Assembly (NCBI GenBank): GCA_024364735.1
Contig: JAGFNQ010007686.1
Location: forward strand, 77,733-141,732
From: Boesenbergia rotunda
Lineage: Eukaryota; Streptophyta; Magnoliopsida; Zingiberales; Zingiberaceae
DNA: 64,000 nucleotides
Direction of reading: 5' to 3'
Position 1 is the first letter of the stretch. Every line of letters starts with the position of its first letter. The position numbers and the translations under genes were made by a program. Shown here piece by piece: positions 56,614 to 64,000 of this stretch. The notes beneath the pieces were generated by a model. That model was given only the letters and a program-made list of their open reading frames with translations, had not been told where the DNA came from and did not search any database.

Positions 56614-59117
56614 TGGTTTTTGATTAAAACAAGCATGATTTTTAAAAACCTTTTTTTAAAAAAAACTAAGCAGCCTTTTTCTAAAAATATTTTAAGGAAC
56701 GTTAAGTACTTGAAAAAAAAATTTAAAAAGATAAATACTTTATTGATTTGGGCTTCCCTAAATCTGACACAATCCTAAAAATCTTATTGACCACAAGAAA
56801 ATTTCCTATGTATTTTAGAGATTTTTCAATCAAAATAATGAATTTTCAATATGAAAAAATTTCTTTAGTTTGGATTCCTCCCCAAGATTTTTCCAAACTA
56901 AAGTAATTTTTCAAAAATTTTCATGAACTATTTAGAAGACTAAAAGATTTTTCTAAAAATACTATTTTGGAAAATGGAATGATAGTATTTTTTTTAAAAA
57001 ATATAGTATTTATGAAAAGATAGTGAGTTTCTGAAAATATTGTATTTTTGAAAGTATAATAGTTCTTTTAATTTGAACTTCCCCTATGCTTGATATAGTC
57101 CAGGATGCTTGTTGACCTCATATTGATCTTCCTCTGAGTCATAGGGTTTGATTCAAATGAAAAGAATTACATAATTTTTTTAAAAAATAAAGCAATCAAA
57201 AACCAAAAGATGAATTATTCTTTCGATTGAGACTCCTTCTAAGCCTAACACAATTTTAGGAATCCTTGCAGATCATCTTCCTATGTGTCTTTAGAGTTTA
57301 TCCAAATCATAAGAGCTATTAAAGTATATTTTAGAAGAATATTTTTGAAAAATATGATAATTTTTGAATGATTAAAAAAAATATATTTAAAATATTTTCA
57401 AATACATAATAAATTTTTAAAGAAATATTTTTTGAAAAATATTTTCAAAGACATAATAATTTTTTTAAAAAAATAATTTTTCAAGCAAAAACCATTTTGA
57501 AAGAGAGGATAATTTTTGGAAAGAATACTTTTCCAAAAATAACTTTTCAAAAGAATTGTATGAAAATATAAAATTTTTACAAAAAGTCTAACTCCCGCTG
57601 AACCTGACACCTTAGCTACTCTTGTTAACTACAAGAAACTCTATCTACGTGTCTTAAGGGGCTCTAGTGTTGACCTAGAGGGCTAGTTCCACATAGCTAG
57701 TTCCACTCTACCTACGAGGTAGCTTCGGCTAGTTCCACATAGCTAGGTCAACCAAGTCGGGTACACCTTACCCTTTCTGACTTTCTTGAATAAACTTTCC
57801 TAACGTACTATCATCTCACCCCACCCTGGTACTATGTTAGAAATGTATCAAATAATTTTTCTCCTATCTAGCCATTCTAGATTAGGCAGGAAATAAACTA
57901 GCATGAATGACATGACATGTGAAGAAAAAAATAAGCAGATACTTGAGCATGACAGTTATACATGTATCAATCAAGTCAAATTATATTATTTCTAATAAGG
58001 TATCAAATTCTCAATTTGATACAGATTGTGTGAACCCGTGAATGTGTCAACCCTCTTTGACACATTTGTTATTATTAAGTTGATTATTCCAGTTGGATAG
58101 AATTTTATTTAGTTTCATAATTGAAAGTAATTAATTTAAATTTAGTTCATGGATTTTATGTTAATAAATTTTGATTTCTTAATTAAGGATTGAGTTTCTA
58201 ATTAAAGTTGAATTGTTAATTAATATTTAAGATTTACTCAATTAGATTTGACTATTTTAAGAATTAACTTATTATAATTTGAGATTTAGATTATTAATTA
58301 AGAATTAAATTATTAGAATTTGATATTTAAATTATTAATTAAGATTTAAAATTTAAGATCAATTATTATAAGAATTAGAGATTTAGATTAAATTTTAAGA
58401 ATTAAATTATTATTAGAATTTGAGATTTAGATTAAATTTAAAGATTTAAATTAATACTACAATTAGAAATATATTCTATTAGATTTTAATTTTTTTAAAG
58501 AGTCAATCAATAATCTTGGGTCTAATTGAATCATTATTATTAATTCAATTAATTGTGATTCATCTATTGATTTTTTTTATTTTAAGTTTTCAATTATATT
58601 TAATATATCTATTTTATTTATTTCTTATAAGATTTTTTTAATTAAAGTTTCAATTTAGATTATTCATCTTTATCTTTAGAATTATATTTAGAATCAATAA
58701 TTAAAGATTGAGAATTATAATCTAGATTATTTATTAAAGTGAGGATAATCTTTAAAAATATTAATTAAAGGTTGAGAGTTATCTAAATTATTAATTTGAG
58801 AATTATCATCAGGATTATTAATTAAAAATTTAGAATTATCTAAATAAGAATTATGTTAAGATTATTAATTAAAAGTTGAGAATTATCTAAATTATTAATT
58901 TGAGAATTATCATCAAAATTATTAATTAAAAATTAAGAATTATCTAAATTATTAATTAGATTTCAAAGTTATTTTCATAATTATTAGGATTGTCTACAAG
59001 ATTAATTAGAGTTTCAGAATTATCTTTTAAATTATTAGTTTGATTATTGGAATTAATTTTATCTTGAGGATTATCTGTATAATTATTTAAAATTAATTTT
59101 TTATCTTGAGAGTTTTT
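56614..59117 (-). mobile_element. H 3' non-coding region
   Basis: No gene supported. Poly-T/A runs, repeated TTGA(CATAGTCC)/CACAATCCTA phrases near 56765, 57080 and 57250 like those in E, GCTAGTTCCACATAGCTAG repeats at 57680-57745, and a very AT-rich tract of ATTAATTAA/AGAATTAT words (58080-59110). Confidence 0.6.
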
Positions 59118-59799
59118 TTAAAAATTATTAGTTAAAGGTTGAATATTATCTTCATGATTATTAATTAAAATTTTATCTTCAGAATTATCTGAGAAATTAT
59201 TTAAAATGTTATAATTATTTGCTAAAATTACAGCATTAATATTAAAAATTAAGGAATTAATATTTACAATTTTAATATTATTAATGTTTGATTTAGGTCC
59301 ATTAATAGCTAATTTATCATGCAATACATTTAGTTTACTATACAAAAAATCTAGTTTATCCAAAAAAATTAAAGGTAACGTTTGCATCTATAGGGATATT
59401 TTTTGAAAGAAAATTATCATGGAAATTTGAATCTAACCTAATAGGGATATTTCTGCAAGAATTAAAATTTCATACCATCCTTGCATTTTCTGGTATTGTT
59501 GATCTGTCCTTCCTCCATTCTGGACATTGGTTCTTGTAGTGTCCATGCTTCTGACACTTGAAACACTTGATATTGCTCTTGTCCCTCCGGACTCCTGGCT
59601 CTGGTACCTCCATTGCCGCTGGTGGTGTTTGAATCTTACGAGTAGGGCACTTATTTTTATAGTGCCCTCTCTCCCTGCACTTGAAACAAATTATATGAAC
59701 TTTGAAATTTGGCATAATAAAATATACCTTTTTCACCCTTGACTCCTCTTCAATTCCTGACCTTCTTGCTCTTTCAACGGTGAGTCCGATCAGAGACAC
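59118..59799 (-). pseudogene. H gag remnant with two CCHC knuckles
   Basis: 59799-59470 carries CFKCRERGHYKNKC and CFKCQKHGHYKNQC separated by 23 residues, a nucleic-acid-binding gag tail. A different frame (59387-59118) gives an Asn-rich, low-complexity tail. The UBN2 part is absent: the ORF begins three bases from the primer site, so an internal deletion removed the leader and gag N-terminus. Confidence 0.72.
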
Positions 59800-59801
59800 C
59801 T

Positions 59802-59813
59802 ACTCTGATACCA
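59802..59813 (-). promoter_or_regulatory. Primer-binding site of element H
   Basis: Plus ACTCTGATACCA, complement of TGGTATCAGAGT, four bases from the LTR edge. Confidence 0.82.
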
Positions 59814-59817
59814 ATTA

Positions 59818-61491
59818 TGGGATCGGCGGCGTCGATAGAAGGGGGGGGGGGGTGAACATCGACTTTCACTTTCTTTTCCGGGATTTCATCGTTCGTTCAT
59901 TCACTTAATATCAGAGTTGATAGTAACACAATGGAATAATAAATAAAAACAACAGACACAGTAAACACGTGGGATTTTACTTGGTTCCTAACCCCCCAGG
60001 GTCAGTACGTCCAAGACCTAATTACAGGAAGCGCCCATCCACTAGTGGTCTCCTTTTCGGAAGCTTTACGGAGGTAGAGAAACCCGTCTTATAGTTTTGA
60101 GTACAAGACCAAATAAGAAAAATAATGTTTTACAACTTATTAACAAGCAAACCGAATGTGGAGAATCTCTCGGCCAACTCTAGAAGTCTGAAGCGTCACG
60201 TACTTCTTCTTGGAGACTCCTTAGTCACAGAGCTTCACCTTAGCACTTTAACTTCACAGTGAATGAGTAGTAGGATAAAGAATTTGATGGTTTGAAAACA
60301 CGGCTCGAATCCCCTTGTATATAAGTTACTCGGGCGCATGTGTGCCAATAGCGGCGCCCTCTATGTGACCAAAGTTAATCCAAATAGCGAACATGGCACG
60401 CAGTGATAAAACCTATGAAATTGTTTTGAGGGAGCCCCGATGCCCTTGAGGGCGCCCGGGTGCCTTGGGGGCATCCTGGTTACTTAAGAACCCGAGTTCA
60501 ATAGGGGAGCCCAGAAGCCCCTGACCCTGTTTGTTCATTTACATTTGCTCTCCCATCTTGCCTCCAGCTCCAGGTTCCTACAAGACAAACAAACACAAAA
60601 CAAACAAACAATCCTAAGCCTTAGTTCTATATTTCTACCCGACCTACTAGGCTTTGCTTGGAGTCAATTCTCCAAGACTTTACTACCTAAGGTCAACTCC
60701 TTAGGGTTTCCAATGCCTAGCCACACTCACTAGGGCATTACCTTGCCTGACTTCACTCTCCAAGACTTTTACCTAGCTTCACTCACCAGGATTTCATACC
60801 CAATCTTCGACTAAGACTTCGTTCCCAATTCCTCAAACTAGGACTTCGTGCCCAACCCTCTGCCAGGTCTTCGTGACCAATTCCCCAAACCAGGACTTCG
60901 GTGCCCAACCCTTGGCCATGTCTTCGTGCCTAATTCCTCAAACCAGGACTTTGGTGCTCAACCCTAGGGCAGGTTTTCGTGCCCTATTCCTTAAACCAGG
61001 ACTTCATGCCCAACTTCACTCTCCAGGTATTCGGTGCCTTGATAAGGACTTCTTTGCTAGTCATCTTATCCTGACTAGACTTCTCTCAGCCAAACATCAT
61101 GTCCTATTTGGCTTATCCCTTGGTCAAACTGACCAACCTTGGATTCTCTGCCAAACATTGGATCCTGTTTGACTAACCCTTATTCTAACTGACCAAATCT
61201 TGATATATTGTCAAATATATCAGATCTAGGTTTGATCACTCTACCAAATATCAAGTCCTATTTGGCTAAGCCTTGGTCAAACTGACTAACCCGGGGTGCT
61301 AATCACTCTACCAAACATCAGGTCATATTTGGCTAACCCTTTGGTCAAACTGATCTAACCTGGATTTACCCTACCAATCATCAAGTCCTATTTGGCTTAA
61401 CCCTTAGTTAGATTGACCAGACCATGGTATATTGTCAAACGTTGAAACACCAGAGGTTGACTGTTCATGTCTGATGATTTTTCCTCCATCA
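59818..61491 (-). mobile_element. H 5' LTR
   Basis: TGGGATCGGC to CCTCCATCA, about 1,674 bp. Has a 12-G tract (59839-59850), a minus-strand TATA-like TTATATAC near 60318, GGCGCC-type palindromes (60350-60460) and a degenerate hairpin array (60790-61060). Family relation to E, G and K is clear from this layout, not from close identity. Confidence 0.82.
60790..61060 (-). repeat. Hairpin array in H 5' LTR
   Basis: Repeats of GACTTCGTGCCCAAC / CCAATTCCTCAAACCAGG. On the minus strand CTGGTTTGGGGAATTGG and relatives pair with G-U wobbles, as in K. Confidence 0.55.
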
Positions 61492-62195
61492 GTGTCCATA
61501 GATTATTTTTGTTATCATTGATTCATTTATCATAAACATCATTATGAGTTATTATTTATTCTTATTTTTTTTTATAGGTTTGAGCCTTTAAGAATTTTGA
61601 AGATGCAGTTGAGTTTGGTATAACTTAGTTGTAAAAAGATGTGTATCGAACAATTGTGTACGTATTACTTTTGTTGATGCCAAGCTATACTAAAAATATT
61701 GATCTGTGGTGTAAAAATAAATAATTTTGATGTTGTACAGTGTACTAAAAGATGTTGCATATGCATGTTGATATGCTTAATATATTTTGTAATAGATATT
61801 GTGTTTTGTAAATATATGTTGTGTATTGATTGAATTAAATAGATTTATTATTTAAAACTAATTAAAAATTGAATAAAGACAACGGTTATACACAATTGTG
61901 AAAATAATTCAACGACAACGATTTTTATCTGTTGTCGAAATGTTTTTCAATCTATTTTTTTTGGAAAAATCATCCAACGACTATGGGTTTTAACTGTTGT
62001 AAAACTGTTATCATTGGTATTAAAAGACAATGGTTTAAAACCATTGCATAAGTGTTGTCAATGGTTGTCAAAGACAATGGTTTTACAACCGTTGCTATTT
62101 TAGGGATTCTTTTAACATCAGTGCTAGTTACAATGGTTAAAATAATTTTTGATAATGATTTTTACCTGTTATCGATGACGATATTTGTTGTAGTG
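61492..62195. mobile_element. CACTA (En/Spm-like) transposon terminus
   Basis: Ends at 62195 in TTTGTTGTAGTG, the complement of CACTACAACAAA, a typical CACTA terminus. 61871-62160 holds subterminal inverted and direct repeats (ACAATGGTTTTACAACCGTTG, CAACGACAACGATTTTTATC). A candidate 3-bp duplication ATT follows. 61550-61860 shows no clear transposase. The other end is not in the window, presumably separated by H. Confidence 0.7.
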
Positions 62196-62905
62196 ATTGT
62201 ATTTTCTAAGTAGGTTGATTTACCTTTACTCTATTTTACTTGTAATCCTACTTGACACTTTTTTTGCTTCATCTTTGAGTTAATTTAATATTTTCATGTA
62301 TGCAGTCTCATCTTTTATTTTTTGATCTAAAGAGTATCACTTGTATGCGAGTACCTTAGAACTATCATGTGACCCATCTAAGATGTAGTTGACATTAGAT
62401 ATACCTTTTTCAGTAGACTAGTTGCATGTTTATTTATCATGCCATTGAATGAATACATGTGTATTATACTTGTTACGTGGTTGTTGACCTTGTTGAGCTT
62501 GCGCATATTAGTGTCATATACCATCCTTGCATTAGTTGCATGCTGATGACTATTGGCTCACTTGGGGTTGAGACAGATCGTCAGTTACATTTTTTGTTAT
62601 CTCATGCTCAGCTAGAGTTGTATGCAGACAGTTGATATCCCCAGGTGCTAGGGGTCTCCATAGGTGCTTGTGTGATTTTCTAGCCACAGGTGTTAGGCTT
62701 TCCATGCATAGCCACAGGTGTTAGACTATTCTGCATAACCACAGGTATTGGGCACTTATATCATGTCCACCCAACTACCCAGTATAGCGGTGGTTGGAGT
62801 GTGTACAGATCAGGTCATTGCATCATGTACATATTAAGCACTATCCATTTTGCTTATGGTTGCTACATTTGTTTGAGCTATGATTTGTTGCATTTGATTG
62901 ACATG
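62196..62905. other. Unassigned DNA with CCACAGGTGTTAG repeats
   Basis: No gene or known element recognised. 62640-62760 has four or five copies of (AG)CCACAGGTGTTAG(G/A) or CCCAGGTGCTAGG, about 32 bp apart. T-rich before that. Confidence 0.5.
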
Positions 62906-63016
62906 TGTTGGTGCCAGAAGCACCAAGATAGAACCTAAGTTTTGATAATGGCAAAGGGTTCATAGGTTAAGGTTACATTGTGATCTAATGAATTTGTTTA
63001 AGTGCGCAGGAAAAGT

Positions 63017-63292
63017 CTTAGGTAAGCTAGGCACGAAGTCCTGGTTCGTAGAATTGGGCAATAAGTCCTGGCCGAGGGCTGGGCACCGAAGACCTGACCG
63101 AGGGTTGGGCAATAAGTCCTGGTCGTGGACTGGGCACGGAGTCCTGATTCGAGGAATTGGGCAGTAAGTCCTGGCCGACGGCTGGGCATCGAAGACCTGA
63201 CCGAGGGTTGGGCAATAAGTCCTGGTCGTGGACTGGGCACGAAGTTCTGATCCGGAAGATCGGGCAAAAGTCCAACCGGAGGAGTTGGTTGG
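63017..63292 (+). repeat. Covarying hairpin array in K
   Basis: About ten hairpins at ~35-38-bp spacing, e.g. CCTGGTT/AATTGGG (63040-63058), CCTGGC/GCTGGG, CCTGAC/GTTGGG, CCTGGT/ACTGGG and CTGATC/GATCGG, around 5-nt loops CGTAG, CGAGG, CGTGG or CGGAA. Many pairs are G-U in the plus-sense RNA. Confidence 0.72.
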
Positions 63293-63758
63293 CAAAAGGT
63301 AAATTCTCCTGAGAGGAGTAGGCGAGGACGCGCTCCCCGTAGGAGGGAACATTAGGCGTCGGTTCAACCTAGGGTTCCATTTTGGAAGCCCAAAGTCAGA
63401 ACCAAGACAGCGCAGGCTGTAAGTTAAACCTAATTTATCAATGATTATTGCTTTGGAACTAACCCTGGTTGCAGGAACAAAGGATGGAGTTCTCTGCATC
63501 CCAGGCGCCTGAAAGGTTTCAGGTGCCTGATCATACAGGCGCCTGTATGGATACAGGCACCCTAGAAGGTTACTTCCAGCAGTCTGTGAAGCTGAGCCTC
63601 CACATCAGCAAGGGAGGTGCCCGTGACCATACAGGCACCCCAGTCGTCCCAGGCGCCCTGGTTGAAGGGATAAGCGCTTGCCAAGTCTGCGGATAAAGAT
63701 GCGCATAGATAGGCACACGTGTCAGGCGTCCCATTCAACATAGGCCCCTAGACGACTT

Positions 63759-63767
63759 TATATAAAG
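63759..63767 (+). promoter_or_regulatory. TATA box of K
   Basis: TATATAAAG in GACTTTATATAAAGGGG, matching the place of the G and E TATA boxes. Confidence 0.65.
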
Positions 63768-64000
63768 GGGTTCACCCCCTTGCTTCCAGCCAACACTTCT
63801 TCCAACGGAAATACTCAAGCGGTCTGCTCTAATCACTCCGTACTCATGTTTCAAGTGCCAACGATGAGCCGCTGCTCCGATCTTCGAATCCTTCTCCGGT
63901 CGTCGGTATTTTTAATTTAATTGCTTAAATTCAATTCTGTATTTGTGCATCAAATTTGTAACTTTTTTTTCCAAATATAGAATTTCCCAACGTAAACGGT

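Larger units (their letters stand above)
55628..61491 (-). mobile_element. Element H: copia-type remnant
   Basis: The end of a 3' LTR (55628-55694, GCACCAACA), purine tract, AT-rich interior with a MITE, gag knuckles, primer site and complete 5' LTR (59818-61491). TGGTATATTGTCAAAC at 55628 matches 61427 of the 5' LTR. The other end is left of the window beyond the A LTR. There is no pol and the N-terminal half of gag is missing. Confidence 0.82.
62906..63999 (+). mobile_element. LTR K, 5' part (runs off the window)
   Basis: TGTTGGTGCCAGAAGCACC starts it, as in G (TGTTGGTGCAG). Then GTTTTGATAATGGCAA, the hairpin array, the GGAGTAGGCGAGGACGCG block shared with G and E, CAGGCGCCTG palindromes (63500-63665), TATA box, and TTCCCAACGTAAACGGT, matching G near 18370. 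The 3' end is outside. Confidence 0.88.

Noticed and set aside
62960..63499. 179-residue minus-strand frame with repeated NQD/RTYCP units
   Set aside because: Antisense translation of the K hairpin array.

Overview
The window is plant nuclear DNA made almost entirely of nested transposable elements. I see no host gene, rRNA, functional tRNA or CRISPR array. LTR retrotransposons with tRNA-iMet or tRNA-Asp primer sites, a chromodomain Ty3/gypsy polyprotein, UBN2-type copia gags, a Tourist-like MITE and a CACTA end all point to a flowering plant with a large, repeat-rich genome. A monocot seems likeliest, but that is a low-confidence guess. Proteins are pseudogenic throughout, and many stops look like C-to-T changes in Gln codons, as expected of old methylated heterochromatin.

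Target-site duplications (TSDs) let the layers be peeled apart. I use letters for the elements. H (minus strand, copia-like, 55628-61491 plus a part left of the window) sits beside or inside a CACTA transposon whose terminus is at 62195. H was entered by an A-family LTR (1-1189 and 55395-55627). That LTR is split by B (1190-55389, TSD CAAGG), a minus-strand Ty3/gypsy chromovirus with gag, protease, RT/RNase H, integrase and chromodomain remains. B was entered by I (1419-8893, TSD CCTAC), which is two 3.7-kb LTRs separated by only 43 bp; by C (11281-46644, TSD CTACC); and by the solo LTR A2 (50012-52453, TSD GCTTG). C is a minus-strand copia-type element with a broken gag, no pol and an envelope-like/'plant transposon protein' ORF. 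C was entered by solo LTR D (11588-14237, TSD ATCCA), element E (14553-34577, TSD GTCTT), solo LTR J (36062-39555, TSD TCGTC) and solo LTR A1 (44022-46323, TSD CTCTT). E has gag but no pol and holds solo LTR G (17211-18545, TSD ATAAG) and the tandem, partly deleted element F (22018-33674; tRNA-Asp primer site, Gln/Phe-rich ORF, no pol). The deepest elements lie about six insertions down.

Right of H are a CACTA terminus (61492-62195), about 700 bp of unassigned DNA, and the start of LTR K (62906 to the window end), related to E and G.

The most interesting signals are RNA-like structures in the LTRs rather than genes. (1) E, G, H and K LTRs carry arrays of hairpins whose loops are constant but whose stems change in a compensatory way, including G-U pairs in K. 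(2) LTRs of B, D and I/J share a hairpin with loop GGTAGCGAGCC and covarying stems. (3) The same LTRs contain a tRNA-like module with a B-box-like sequence. (4) The palindrome CCAGTCGACTGG is arrayed in LTRs or interiors of both a Ty3 and a copia element. All structural claims are by eye; no alignment, folding or database search was run.
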